Origin: Equus caballus
Taxonomy: Eukaryota; Chordata; Mammalia; Perissodactyla; Equidae
DNA length: 64,000 nucleotides
Direction of reading: 5' to 3'
Assembly (NCBI RefSeq): GCF_041296265.1
Contig: NC_091693.1
Location: 6,791,001-6,855,000 of the forward strand
Part shown: positions 36,180-49,180 of the stretch, in pieces
Position numbering within the stretch: position 1 is the first letter of the stretch
Layout of the letters: the number at the start of each line of letters is the position of its first letter
Notes under the pieces: generated by a model
Told to the model about the DNA's origin: nothing
Databases searched by the model: none
The model's input: only the letters and a program-made list of their open reading frames with translations
Translations under genes and position numbers: made by a program

Positions 36180-38096
36180 AAAACAAGACCCAACTATATA
36201 TCTGCAAAAAATAACCTTAATTATAACAATGTATGTAGGATCAAAGAAAATTTATGAGAGAAAAAAGGTATGCAATAAAAACACTAACAAGACTAAGATG
36301 GGTGGTTATATTAATATCAGACAAAGTAGATGTCAGAGCAAGGATAATTAACAGAGATAAGGAGAGACAGTAAATAATGATAAGGGGAATAATTTCACAA
36401 GAAAACATAAGAATCCTAATTGTATGAGCATGTAACATAGAGCTTCAAAGTACATGAGTCAAAACTTGATAAAACAAAAAGGTGAAATGGACAAAGCCAC
36501 AATTATAGTTGAAGAATTCAACATTCTTCTCTCAATAACCAACAGGACAAGTTGACAGAAAATTAACAAGGATATAGAAAAACTGAACATAATCAACCAA
36601 CTGGACTAATTGCCATTTATAAAACACTCTACCCTATAAAAGCAGATACGCATTCTGTTCAAGTACACCTGGAACGTCATCAAGATATACCATGTCCTTG
36701 GTCATAAAATAAACTTCAACAAGTTTCAAAGAAGTGAAATCATACAAAGCATATGAAATCATACAAGAAAATTATGCAAAGTCATATTATCGGACCGTGG
36801 TATGCAGGATTCTAATATGCTCTCCCCTCAAATTCCTGCCCCTTGGTGTATAATCCTATATAATCTCTGAGATTCTGAATATGATGGGATATCACTCTTG
36901 TGATCAGAGTAGGTTATATGTTAACCTACAGCAGTTGTTAACAAAGGGAGATTATCTGAGTGGGCCTAACCTAAACACACGAGGCCTTTAAATAGGGTCT
37001 AGAGGTCAGAGACAGAGGAAGTCAGAGACTCAAGGTTTGAGAGTGATGATGATGGAGAGAGATTCTCTGATGATAGCTTTGAAGATGGACAGGACGCGAC
37101 AATGACTGCAGGTGGACTTTAGCATCTGAGAATCTATCCCAGCTGCTATCCACAAAGAAAGAGAAGACTACAGTCCCAAAACCCCAAGGAACTGAATTCT
37201 GCACAACCACATGAGCTTGGAAGAGTATCCAGAGCTCCAATGAGAGTACAATTCAGCAGACCCATTGATGTTGGCCTTATGAGAACCTGCGCAGGAAACT
37301 CAGACGCACTGCTCCAGGATTTCTCACCTGCACAACTGTGAGCCAAGAAATGACTGCTGTTTTAAGCCACTAAGTGTGTGGTGATTTCTTACATAGAAAT
37401 AGAAAAACAATGTGCTGATCACAATTAAAAGTAAACTAGGAATCAAAAAAAGAAACATAACAGGAACATCTCCACACACTTTGGGGAAAAAATCATGCCA
37501 GTCAAAGTAATTCATGGGTCAAGGGAAATTAGAAAATGTTTTAACTGATCAAAAATAATGTATGTAACATATTAAGGTATGTGGGCTGCAGCTAAAGCAT
37601 GCTTAGAAGGGAATGCACAACATCAAATTCTCATATTAAAAAGAAGAAATTGCCTCGATTTAACAATCTAAGCTTCCATCTCAAGAAACTAGACAAAGAA
37701 GATCAAAACAAACCCAAAGCAAAGACAAGAAGAAGAGATGACTGCAAATCAATGAAATTTAAAAAGGAAAAACAAGAGAGAATATCAATGAAACTGAAAG
37801 CTGGTTCTTTGAAAAGAACAATATAATTGATAAAGCTCTCATAAGATGGACAAAAGAAGAAAAAAGACACAAATGACCAATATCAGAAATGAAGGAGAGA
37901 CCATCACTACAGACCCCTGAGACATCAGAGGGAAAATAAGGAGCTACTACAAACAACTCTTCACACATAAATTCAACAACTTTGGTGAAAACTGACCTGC
38001 TTTTCAATAACAAAGCCCCAAAAGTCATCAAGGAGAAGAGATTCTCTGTTATATCTATTAAAGAAATTGATTTTGTTACTAAAAACTTACTGAAGA
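36180..38096 (+). mobile_element. Front part of the unit C L1 (ORF2 endonuclease to linker)
   Basis: Paralogue of 10590-12740. It has KKQDPTIY at 36178, GGYINIRQS-type text and the linker ACAAACCCAAAGCAAAGAC. It holds a MaLR-like LTR (36796-37410). It ends at TTGTTACTAAAAACTTACTG, and its continuation resumes at 45269 beyond about 7.2 kb of other L1 sequence. Confidence 0.75.
36796..37410 (+). mobile_element. MaLR/MLT1-like solo LTR (fossil), paralogue of 11228-11841
   Basis: The same order of LTR text (CCCCTTGGTGTATAATCCTA, GGGAGATTATCTGAGTGGGC, CTGTTTTAAGCCACTAAGTG). It is diverged and has no internal region. It was shared before the units split. Confidence 0.55.
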
Positions 38097-38606
38097 ATAT
38101 ATACACATGTAACACAGGAGGACCAGAGTATATAAAGGAACTATTAACAGACCTAAAGGGAGAAATTAATGGCAACACAATAATGGTAGGGGACCTCAAC
38201 ACCCACTTTCATCGATGGGTATATCATCCAGACAGAAAGTCAACAAGGAAATAGAGGATTTAAATGAAACACTTCAGCAGATGGAGTTAATAGATATATA
38301 GAAAACATTCCATCCAAAAACAGCAGAATACATTCTTCTCAAGTGTACATGGAACATTCTCAATGATAGACCACATGTTGGGAAAGAAGGCAAGCCTCAA
38401 CAAATTGAAGATTCAAATCATATCAAGCACCTTTTGCAACCACAATGCTATGAAACTGGAAGTCAACTACAAGAAAAAAAGATGGGAAAGTCACAAATAT
38501 GTGGAGATTAAACAACATGCTACTGAACCACCATTTAATCAATGAAGTAATCAAAGGAGAAAATGAGAAATACCAGGAGACAAGTGAAAATGAAAGTACA
38601 TCATAT
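38097..38606 (+). mobile_element. L1 ORF2 endonuclease piece
   Basis: It encodes the end of the endonuclease: YIKELLTDLKGEINGNTI, VGDLNTHFHRW (38100-38254), then MIDHMLGKKASLNKLK (38363-38545). It stops abruptly where an L1 5' UTR begins. It may be the 5' part of the L1 whose 3' part is 44020-45268. Confidence 0.75.
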
Positions 38607-41190
38607 GGAGAGATGTCAGCATGATGGTAGAGTGAGCTCTCTCCTTAGAGTCTCCCCCTAAGTTACAACAAAAAGGACATTCATATACCAACAGCAGACA
38701 TTCATACAACACAAAAGACGTCTGAGAGGCCCACGCAGCCATACATCTGAATGTGGAGGTGCTGGACCCACCAGAGGAAGTGGAAGGAGGTAAGGGGGTC
38801 TCCTCTCCTTCCCCAACAGCAGCAACCCAGGACATGGGACTGCACATGGCTCTGAGAGGAGAGGGGGGAGGGGCAGTGCTCCACAGGCACACTTTCACTC
38901 TCCAAGCTCCCTCATAGCCCATAGGAAAGCCCGACAGAAGTGACTAAGCAATTGTGGGGGTGTCTTTATCATGCAAGCACCCAAGGAGAGCAGATAGCAA
39001 AGGCAGAGCAAGAACACACCTGAGATTTCACAGGCAAAAGAGAGCACCCCTACTCCTGCCTGGCACCACAGCACAGCCAGTTGGCCAGAGCACACACACT
39101 AATAGAAAAGTTGCAGCTGTGAGCAAGCAAGCCATGGATCATGGCAGGCTCAGAATACACACTTCTTGACCCCCATCCAGTGGCAGCAGGTGGAAGGAGT
39201 GAGCAGACACTATCACTATGCAGAGGGACAAATCCACACCTTAAAACACTATGAAAAAGCATATTAAATCTCCAAACAAGAAGGAAAATGACAAGCACTC
39301 AGAAATCAATCCTGAAGATACAGAAATTTATAATATAAATGACAGAGAATTCAAAATAGCTATATAAAAATACTCAATGAGTTACAAGAAAGTACAGATA
39401 GACAGTTCAATGAAATCAGGAACTTCTTCACAAAAGAGATTGAAACTATAAAGAAAAACCAATCAGAAAGGCTGGAGATGAAAAACACAATGGATGAGAT
39501 AAAGAAAAATCTGGACTCCCTGAATAACAGAGTTGATATTATGGAGGAGTGAATCAGCAGTCTGGAGAACAGAAATAAACAAAGGGTTCAGGCTGAGGAG
39601 GAGAGAGAATGAAGACTAAAAAGAAATGAAGAAATTCTCTGAGAAATATCTTACTCAATTAGGAAATGCAACATGAGGATTATAGGTATTCAAGAGGGAG
39701 AAAAAAAGGAGAATGGAGCAGAAAGCTTGTTCAAAGAAATAGCTGAGAACTTCCCAAACCTAAGGAAGGAGCTGGAAATACAAGTGAAAGAAGTCAGTAG
39801 ATCTCCTAACTATATCAATGTAAAAAGACCTTCTCCAAGGTATATTGTAATAAAGCTGACAAAAGTAAGTGACAAAAATATATATATATTAAGGACAGAA
39901 AGACAGAAGAAAATAACTTACAAAGGAATATCTATTAGGCTTTAAGTGGTTTTCTCAGCAGAAAGCTTACAGGCTAGGAGAGAGTGGAATGATATATTCA
40001 AAATTATGAAAGACAAAAACTTTCAGCCAAGAATACTCTATCCATCAAAAATATCCTTCAGATTTGATGGAAGAATAAAAACTTTCTGAGATAAACAAAA
40101 GCTAAGGGAGTTCATCATCACAAGACTCCCTCTACAAGAAATGCTCAAGAAGGCCCTCATACCTGAAAATACATCATAATAACTCTTATGGGACGCAGCA
40201 AAAGCAGTTTCAGGGGAAAATTCATAGCAATACAGGCCTACCTCAACAAATAAGAAAAATCTCAAATAAGTAATCTTAAACTGCACTTAACAGAACTACA
40301 AAAAGAAGAACAAACAAAACCCAAACCCAGCAGAAGGAAGTGAATAATAAAAATTAGAGTAGACGCAAAGGAAATAGAGAACAAAAAAACAGTAGAAAGG
40401 AGCAATGAAACTAAGAGTTGGTTCTTTGAGAAGATAAACAAAATTGACAAACCCTTAGCCGGATTCACTAAGAAAAAAAAGAGAGAAGGCACAAATAAAT
40501 AAAATTAAAAGTGAAAGTGGAGAAATTACAATGGATACCAAATAAATACAAAGTATTAGAAGAGAATACTATGAAAAACTATATGCCAACAAATTAGAAT
40601 ACCTAGAAGAAATGGGCGAATTCCTAGACTCATACAACCTCCAAAAACTGAATCAAGAATGAATAGAGAATCTGAATAGACCAATCACAAGTAAAGAGAT
40701 AGAAACAGTAATCAAAAACCTCCCAAACAACAAAACTTCAGGACCAGATGGCTTTTCTGGAGAATTCTACTGAATATTCAAAGAAGATTTAATACCTATC
40801 CTTCTCAAACTATTCCAAAAACTTGAAGAAGATAAAATGCTTCCCAACTCATTCTATGAGGCCAACATCACCCTGATACCAAAACCAGACAAGGACAACA
40901 CAATGAAGGAAAATTACAGGCCAATATCACTGATGAACATAAATTCAAAAATCCTCAACAAAATATCGGCAAACCAAATACAGCAATACATTAAAAGGAT
41001 CATACACCACGATCAAGTGGGATTTATATCAGGAATGCAGGGATGGTACAACATCTGCAAATCACTCAATGTGATACACCACATTAACAAAATGAGGAAC
41101 AAACACAACATGGTCATCTCAATAGATGCAGAGAAAGCATTTGACAAGATCCAACATCCATTTATGATAAAAAAAAAAAAACTCTCAATA

Positions 41191-41390
41191 AGGGGCTGGT
41201 CCTGTGGCCTAGTGGTTAACTTCAGCATGCTCCACTTCGGTGGCTAGGGCTGGGATCCCGGGCACAGACCTATACCACTCATCAGGGGCCGTGCTGTGGC
41301 CGCAACCCAATAAAAAGTAGAGGAAGATTGGTAACAGATATTAGCTCAGGGGGAATCTTCCTCGGCAAAATAATAATAATAATAATAATC
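41191..41390 (+). mobile_element. ERE-type SINE in L1 ORF2, with AAT-repeat tail
   Basis: GGGGCTGGTCCTGTGGCCTA to GGGGGAATCTTCCTCGGC, then seven AAT units at 41370-41390. A short duplication TCTCAAT lies at 41183-41189 and 41391-41397. Confidence 0.88.
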
Positions 41391-41825
41391 TCTCAATGAA
41401 ATGGGTACAGAAGGAAAGTACCTCAACACAACAACCTTTATTATGTTATTATATATGACAAACCCACAGCCAACATCAGACTCAATGGTGAAAAACTGAC
41501 AGGCATCCCTCTGAGAATAGGAACAAGACAAGAGTGCCCACTCTCACCAGTCCTATCCAACATAGTACTGGAGGTTTTGGTCAGGGAAATTAGGCTAGAA
41601 AAAGAAATAAAATGTACCCAAACTGGAAAGGAGGAAGGGAAACTTTCACTGTTTGCAGACGATGTGATCCTATATATAGAAAACCCTAAGAATACACCAT
41701 AAACTATTAGCAATAATCCAAAACTAAAGCAAAGTTGCACTCTACAAAACCAACTTCCAAAAATCAGTTGAATTTCTATACACTAAAAATGAACTAGCAG
41801 AAACAGAACTCAAGAATACAATCTT

Positions 41826-42068
41826 GGGGCCGGCCCGGTGGCACAGCCGTTAAGTTCATACATTCTGCTTCTCGGCGTCCCGGGGTTCGCTGGTTCAGAT
41901 CCCAGGTGCGGACATGGCACTGCTTGGCAAAAGCCATACTGTGGTAGGCATCCCACACATAAAGTAGAGGAAGATGGGCACGGATGTTATCTCAGCAAAA
42001 AGAGGAAGATTGGCAGTAGTTAGCTCAGGGCTAATCTTGCTCAAAAAAACAAATGAGCAAACAAAAAA
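41826..42068 (+). mobile_element. ERE-type SINE in L1 ORF2
   Basis: GGGGCCGGCCCGGTGGCACA to GGGCTAATCTTGCTCAAAA. Duplication AGAATACAATCTT / AGAATAGAATCTT at 41813-41825 and 42069-42081. Confidence 0.92.
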
Positions 42069-42422
42069 AGAATAGAATCTTATTTACAATAGCAACAAAA
42101 AGAATAAAATACCCAGGAATAAATTTAACCAAGGAAAAACCTATACACTGAAAACTATAAGACATTATTGAAAGAAATTGAAGAAAACAAAAAGAAATGG
42201 CAAGCTGTTCCATGTTCATGAATTGGAAGAATAAACATAGTTAAATGCAATCTACAGATTCCATGCAATCTCAATCAGAATCCCAAAGACATTATTCGTG
42301 GAAATACAACAAAATATCCTAAAATTTATATGGAACAACAAAACCCAAAATAGCTAAAGCAATGCTGAGAAAAAAGAACAAAGCTGGAGGCATCACAATC
42401 CCTGACCTCAAAATATACTACA

Positions 42423-42669
42423 GGGGCTGGCCCAGTGGCACAGCAGTTAAGTTTGCATGTTCCGCTTCAGCTGCCTGGGGTTCGTCGGTTCTGATCCCAG
42501 GTGCGGACATACTCACAGCTTGTCAAGTCATGCTGTGGCAGGCATCCCACATAAAGTAGAGGAAGATGGGCATGGATATTAGCTCAGGACCAGTCTTCAT
42601 CAGCAAAAAGAGGAGGATTGGCAGCAGATGTTAGCTCAGGGCTAATCTTTCTCAAAAAAAAAATTATAT
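42423..42669 (+). mobile_element. ERE-type SINE in L1 ORF2
   Basis: GGGGCTGGCCCAGTGGCACA to GGGCTAATCTTTCTCAAAA. Perfect 10-bp duplication ATATACTACA at 42413-42422 and 42670-42679. Confidence 0.92.
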
Positions 42670-44019
42670 ATATACTACAAACCTATAGTAATCAACACAG
42701 CATGGTACCAGCACAAAACAAACACACAGATCAATAGAATAGAATTGAAAGCCCTGAAATAAAACCACACATCTATGGACAGCTAATCTTTGAGGAAAGA
42801 TCCAAGAACATAAAAAGGAGAAAGGAAAGTCTCTTCAAGAAATGGTGTTGGATGTAGAAGAATGAAAATTTACCATTCTTTTTCACCATTCACAAAAATA
42901 AACTCAAAATGGATCAAAGACCTAAAGATTAGACTTGAAACCATAAGGCTTCTAGAAGAAAATATAGGCAGTACACTCTTTGACATCAGTATCAAAAGGA
43001 TCTGTTCGGACACCATGTCTTCTCAGACAAGGGAAACAATAGAAAGAATAAACAAATGGGCCTTCATCAGACTAAAGAGCTTCTTCAAGGCAAGGGAAAA
43101 CACGATTGAAACAAAAAAATACCCACTAATTGGGAAAAAATATTTACAAGTTATATATCCAACAAAGGGTTAATCTCCATAATATATAAAGAACTCACAC
43201 AGCCAAACAACAAAAAATCAAACAACCCGATCAAAAAATGGGCAGGGGACATGAACAGACATTTCTCCAAAGAAGATATACGGATGGCCAATAAATACAT
43301 GAAAAGATGCTCGTCATCACTAATAATCAGGGAAATGCAAATCAAAACTACACTAAGATATCACCTTACACCTGTTAGAATGGCAAAAATAACCAAAACA
43401 AAAAGTGACAAATGTTGGAGAGGTTGTGGAGAAAAAGAAACCCTCATACGCGGTTGGTGGGAATGCAACTGGTGCAGCCACTATGGAAAACAGTATGGAG
43501 ATTTCTCAAAAAAATTAAAAACAGAAATACCATATGACCCAGCCATCCCACTACTGGGTATCTATCCAAAGAACTTGAAACCAGAAATTCCAAAAGTCCC
43601 ATTAACCCCTATGTTCATTGCAGCATTATTTACAATAGCCAAGATGTGGAAGCAATCTAAGTGCCCATCAACTGATCATTGGATAAAGAAGATATGGTGT
43701 ATATATATATACAATGGAATACTACCCAGCCATAAAAAAGGATAAAATCATCCCATTCACAACAACGTGGATGGACCTTGAGGGTATTATGTTAAGTGAG
43801 ATAAGCCAGATAGAGAAAGACGAACTGTGTACGACTCTGCTCATAGGTGGAAGTTAAACACGTAGACAAAGAGAACAGATTAGTGGTTACCAGAGGAAAG
43901 GGGGTTGAGGGGTGGGCACAAAGGGTGGGTGGTGCACCTGCAACATGACTGACAATAATGTACAACTGAAATTTCACAAGGTTGTAAACTATCATAATCT
44001 TAATAAAAAGTAAAAAAAC

Positions 44020-45268
44020 AAAAAGGAATGGTGTTGGGAAAACTGGACAGCCATATGCAAAAGAATGAAAGTAGACCATTATATTACACCATACACAAAA
44101 ATTAACTCAAAATGGATTAAAGACTTGAAGGTAAGACCTGAAACCATAAAACTCCTAAAAGAAAATATAGGCAGTGCACTCTTTGACATCAGTCTCAGCA
44201 GCACCTTTTTGACTACCATGTCTACTCAGGAATGGGGAAGAAAGAAAAAATAAACAAAAGGAACTACAGCAGACTAAAGAGCTTCTGCAAGGCAAAGGGA
44301 ACCATGAACAAAATGACAACATAACTCACCAACCTGGAGAAAACATTTGCAAATCATATATCCAACAAGGGGTTAATCTCCAAAATGTATAAGACACACA
44401 TACAACTCAACAACAAAAGAACAAACAACCCAATCAAAAAATGAGCAGAGGATATGAAAAGACATTTTTCCAAAGAAGATATACAGGTGGCCAACAGGCA
44501 CATGAAAAGATGTTCAACTTCACTAGTTATTAGGGAAATGCAAATCACAATTACAATGAGATATCACCTTGCAACTGTCAGAAAGGCCATAACTATCAAT
44601 ACAAAAAATAACAAATGTTGGAGAGGATGTGGAGAAAAGGGAACCCTGATACACTGCTGGTGGGAATGCAAACTGGTGCAGCCACTATGGAAAACAGCAC
44701 GGAGATTTCTCAAAAATTAAAAATAGAAATACCATACAATCCAGCTATCACCCTACTGGTATTTATGCAAAGAACTTGAAATCAACAATTCAAAGAGATT
44801 TAGACGCCTCCATGTTCACTGCAGCAGCATTCACAAACGCCAAGACATGGAAGCAACCCAAGTGCCCATCAACGGATGAATGGATAAAGAGGATGTGGTA
44901 TATATATACAATGGAACACTACTTAACCATAAGAAAACAAAATTGTCCCATTTGCAACAACATTGGTGGACCTTCAGGGTATCATGTTAAGCAAAACAAG
45001 CCAGACAAAGAGAGACAAACATCTTTGATGATTTCATTCATATGTGGAAGATAAACACATGGATAAAGAGAACAGATTAGTGGTTACCAGAGGGGAAAAG
45101 GGTTGGAAGGTCAGTGAAAGGGGTAAAGGGACACATATATATGGTGATGGATAAAAATTAGACTATGGCTGGTGAGCACGATGCAGTCTATACAGAAACT
45201 GATCAATACTGATATACAGCTGAAATTACATAATGTTATAAACCATTACGACCTCAATCATTTTTTAA
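44020..45268 (+). mobile_element. L1 3' part (ORF2 end and 3' UTR), paralogue of 820-2043
   Basis: It runs from GTGTTGGGAAAACTGGACAG through [19 protein letters not shown] (44454-44720) to the 3' end CATAATGTTATAAACCATTAC, then CTCAATCATTTTTTAAAAAG. Near-identical text starts the window, so it is part of the duplicated unit. Its poly-A-like end joins the older L1 at 45269. Confidence 0.88.
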
Positions 45269-46209
45269 AAAGACACTTGTGAAACAGAAATCTCCAGACC
45301 CAGACAGTTTCACCAGTAAATTACAGCAAACATGTAATATCATTTCCACACAATCTCTTCCAGAAAACAGAAGAGAGGGACAACTGCCCAACTCAACTTA
45401 TCAGGCCAGTATTACCTCGATACTAACAGCAGATAAAGGCAGTGTACAAACACTTCAGACCAATCTCTCTCATGAATACAGACACAAAACTTCTCAAAGA
45501 AATATTAGAAAACCAGAAACAGCAGTATATAAGTAGCACACACCGTCACCAACTGGGGTTTCTCCCAAGGATGCAAAGCTGGTTCAGTATTAGACAATTA
45601 GTCAATGTAATCCACGCTATTAACCATACAAAGAAGGAAAACCACATGATCAGTTCATGCAGAAAAGGCATTTCAGAAAATTCAACATCCATTCACAATA
45701 AAAACTCAGCAAACCAGAACTAACAGGGGCCTTCCTCATCCTGATAAAGGGCATCTACAGAAAACCCATGGTTAACATCATATGTAATGGTGAAGGAGGA
45801 AAGGCTTCCTCCCTGAAATCTGCAACAAGGCAAGGATGTCCACTCTCACCACTCCTATTCCGCATCAGCCTGGAAGTCCTCATCAGCACAAGAAGTCAGA
45901 GAGAGAGAGAAGGGGCATATGGATTACAAAGGAGGAAAGAAAATCGCCCTTATTGGCAGATGGCGTGATTGTCTTTGTAGAAAATCCCAGGGAATCTGCA
46001 AAAACATTCCTAGAATTGACAAAATGGGTTTAGAAAGATCACAGGTTGCAATGTGACACACAAATCTATTGTAATTCCATATGTTAGCAACACAGGATCA
46101 GAAACTAATATTTTCTTAAAATAATACCACTTTCAATAGATCCCAAAGAATCATTGGATGGAAATCTCAAATATTATGTGTACGAGCTCTGTGAATAAAC
46201 TACAGCTGC

Positions 46210-46456
46210 GGGGGCCGGCCTGGTGGCGCAGCCGTTAAGTGCGCACGTTCCACTTTGGCATCCTGGGGTTCCGCCAGTTCGGATCCCGGGTGCGGACATG
46301 GCACCGTTTGGCAAGCCATGCTGTGTTAGGCGTCCCACATATAAAGTAGAGGAAGATGGCCACAAATGTTAGCTCCGGGCCAGTCTTCTCCAGCAAAAAG
46401 AGGAGGATTGGCAGCAGATGTTAGCTCAGGGTAAATCCTCCTCAAAAAAACAAATG
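46210..46456 (+). mobile_element. ERE-type SINE, unit C only
   Basis: GGGGGCCGGCCTGGTGGCGC to GTAAATCCTCCTCAAAAAAA. Duplication ACAGCTGC at 46202-46209 and 46457-46464. Units A and D keep the empty site (CTACAGCTGCTCATG in A). Confidence 0.93.
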
Positions 46457-46690
46457 ACAGCTGCTGATGACAGAAATAAAAGAAGACCTAAATAAATGGA
46501 CAGCCTTCCCTGGTTGTGAACTGGAAGTATCAGCATCTCTCCAAAAATGGTATGAAATTCGAAAGCAATTCCTATTAAGAGACCGACCTGACTTATAGAT
46601 CTAGAAAAGCATAGTCATAACTATTCTGAAAAAGAAGAATAAAGTTGAAGTAGTCACATTACCCAATTTTCAGAATCACTGTAAAGCTAA

Positions 46691-47203
46691 TGCAACCACA
46701 CCAAACTGGGATCCCTTACCTGATGTGCTTAAAAGTCAATTATTACAGCATCAACTTTTGAAAAGAGAATACAACTTTATTACGACATCGATCTGCAAGG
46801 AGACAGGAGGCATCAGCTCTCAAATCCATCTCCACAGTGAGCGCTTGGGGCAAAGTTTATGGGATGAAGGGCAGGACAGTCTGAAGTGTGGAGACAGATG
46901 ACTACAGGTAACGGAAGTGAGGTAATTGATGATCTGTGCAAGTGCAGTCCAGCTTCATGGCTCTTCATCTGACACATGGTCACAAAACGGTGCTATTAGT
47001 ATGATCTGAGGGTGTAGTTTTCAGCCTCTTGACGTCAAAAGCTCACTTATCGGGCATTTGTGCAGGCCCAGATGAGGAGTTGGTGGTCTCAACCGGCTGG
47101 AACTGGCCTAGGGGTCGTTTCTCTGTTCCTGAAAAACCACTCTTAATTACTCTGTTGATACGATGGGGTCAGTTGAAGTGGTCCTAGAGGGCCTGTGGTT
47201 ACA
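46691..47203 (-). mobile_element. Solo ERV LTR, paralogue of 3931-4444 (fossil)
   Basis: The same LTR as in unit A, at the same L1 position and of nearly the same length, with ends TGCAACCAC and GTGGTTACA. A diverged solo LTR without internal region. Confidence 0.7.
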
Positions 47204-48007
47204 CCACATTAGCAAGAGAGTGTGGTATTGGCAAATGGTTAGACATGGAGACCAACAGAATGCAATAAGGAGTGCAGAAAGAGATTAAAGAAAGAATCAG
47301 GTTTTTGTAATGGTGTCAGATTAATTGGACCACCACATGCAAAAAGTAATTGATCTCGACTAAAAAACCTCACATCTTATACAAATATTAACTTAAATGG
47401 ATCATAGATCTAAAGGTAAAATGTAAATCTATCAAATTTTTAGAAGAAAACATAGGAGAAAGTCTTCCTGACCCTGAGTTATGCAAAGACTTCTTAGAAA
47501 TGAGAACAAAGCATGTCCATAAAAGAAAACTTAGACTCCATCAAAATTAAAAACTTTTTATCTGCAAAAATGACACTCTTAGAAAATCAAAAGATGGATA
47601 CAGACCCAGAGAAAATATTTGCAAATCACATATCTGACAAAGGACTTGTATCTAAGATATACAAACAACTCTCAAACTTAACTGTACTAAAAACAACCCA
47701 AATGTTTTAAATAGGCAAAAGATGTGAACTGAGACTTTGCCGGAGGTAGACAGCAGGCAAACAAGCACAGGAAAAGATATTAATTCCCACGAAGATCACC
47801 CTCCACTGCTGAAGAACCTGACTCCAAGTATTTCAATGGCCACTTAAGGTGCCTGAAGCAACTCAGGACTCCTAAGCCCTCATCACTCTCTCCCCTAGTG
47901 GTGCTTTTCTCCAAGGCACCCCCAGAACTGATCAGTCACCTGAGAGAAGAGGAAAACTCCTTAGACCAAAAGGCAGCCAGGTATTGGCTTCCCCACCCAT
48001 CACACAC

Positions 48008-48090
48008 AACCTCCAGCCAGCCAATAGAAGTAGCAAGACAGAATAGGAGGCGGGGCCTGCCTGGTCTCCATGGTAATCCCTGGCAGGTGG
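48008..48090 (+). promoter_or_regulatory. Promoter of dispanin-like gene C
   Basis: CCAAT at 48021-48025, GC box GGAGGCGGGGCCTG near 48046-48059, X-box GTCTCCATGGTAATC at 48064-48078. The whole 240-bp neighbourhood differs from unit A at only a few bases. Confidence 0.6.
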
Positions 48091-49168
48091 AAGTGAGGAA
48101 GAGGCTCAATGCAGCCTTGGTAGCACTGGATGCAGATGTCTTAATGGGGGTATTGAACGGTAGGGAGGGAGTTCATGGGGAACATGGTGGGAGGAGGAGA
48201 GTTAGAGTGCGTAGAGGGGGCATGAGGGGTCCAGGGAGTGTCATAAGGGGGTGCTATGTGTAGAGAAGTATGTAGAGGGAGGACGTGTTTCGGAGAAGAG
48301 GGAGGCTGCTATGAGCAGACAGAGAAGGAGTTCAAGGGTCAGGAAGCTGGTTACAGAGGGACAGAGATGGTGCTGGAGGGAGACAGGCCTTGTAATGGGA
48401 CATATGAGTGCACAGGGAGAGGACTTAGAGCTCTAGGTGCTCAAAGAAGGACTTAGAGGAGCCAAGTGAGAGGTTATGGGGGCTGGGGGAAGGGAGGAGC
48501 TTATGGGTGAATAGTAAGGGTCCCAGCATGACCATCACAAAGTCATAGGGACCAAGTGAGGGATATTATAAAAGCAGCAAGCAGAGAGCTATTGGAGACA
48601 TTAGAGGTTTCATAGGGTGAGAGTTTTATGTGGAGACAGTGAAGGTTTTACAGCTGACAAGTGAGAGTGTTAAAGTGTTGAGTGAGGGTCTTCTTAGTAG
48701 GGTGTTTATAGGTGCAAAGAGAAGGCTGCTTTGGAGGATAATGAGGGTGTTATGGTAGCAAATTGTGATAGTGGGTCAGCCGAGGTTTCAGGGAGGCCGA
48801 GTGACAGTCATCAGAGTCAGTAAGGGATTTTGGGAGACAGTGGAAGGGGCAAGAGAGACAAGCTGTGCGGTTCTGCAAGGCAGTTTTAGGAGATGGTGGA
48901 GGTTATAGGAGATGGAGAAATGGTAACAGGAAACAGAGAGGGATTACATGGCATGAGGATGTGGGGTACTGGGAGTTCTCAGGGACAGAGAGGTATCAAA
49001 AGGGGATGGGGAGAGGTTAGAGGGGACATGGTGGGAGTTAGAGGGAGTCAGTGAGAGTTTTAAAGGGGTCTGTGAAGAATTTATTGGAGACAAGAAGGTG
49101 AAAGGAGGTCAGAGGGGATGGTAGAGTCCAGAAGCCATACTGAGCCATAACCCACTCCCTGCCCCCAG
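48091..49168 (+). repeat. GA-rich degenerate intron of gene C
   Basis: Purine-rich stretch as in unit A. It is nearly identical to A at its 5' end and clearly more different toward the coding exons. Frames such as 47898-48263 run from the promoter into it and are not supported as genes. Confidence 0.5.
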
Positions 49169-49180
49169 GCACTTGAAAAC

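Larger units (their letters stand above)
38607..44010 (+). mobile_element. Nearly full-span L1 LINE with 5' UTR, ORF1 and ORF2, internally deleted
   Basis: 38607-39245 looks like an L1 5' UTR (GAGATGTCAGCATGATGGTA). 39250-39945 is degraded ORF1 with the RNA-binding part readable at 39673-39945 (MRIIGIQEGEKKENGAESLF, then VIKLTKVSDK). 39946-40180 resembles the ORF1-end/HAL1-like text (AAGAATACTCTATCCATCAA). ORF2 starts late, past the endonuclease, at about 40180, so that part is missing. Reverse transcriptase follows (40837-41180: [31 protein letters not shown]; 41641 SLFADDVI-type). The C-terminal part runs to about 43745 and the 3' UTR ends with AATCTTAATAAAAAG. Three ERE SINEs interrupt ORF2. 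Confidence 0.85.
45269..47787 (+). mobile_element. Older L1 ORF2 fragment upstream of gene C
   Basis: Paralogue of 2757-5020: CAGAAATCTCCAGACCCAGA at the start, QLGFLPRMQSWFSIRQ at 45442-45723, DGVIVFVEN near 45990. Interrupted by an ERE SINE (46210-46456) and a solo LTR (46691-47203). It is close to the unit A copy. Confidence 0.82.
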
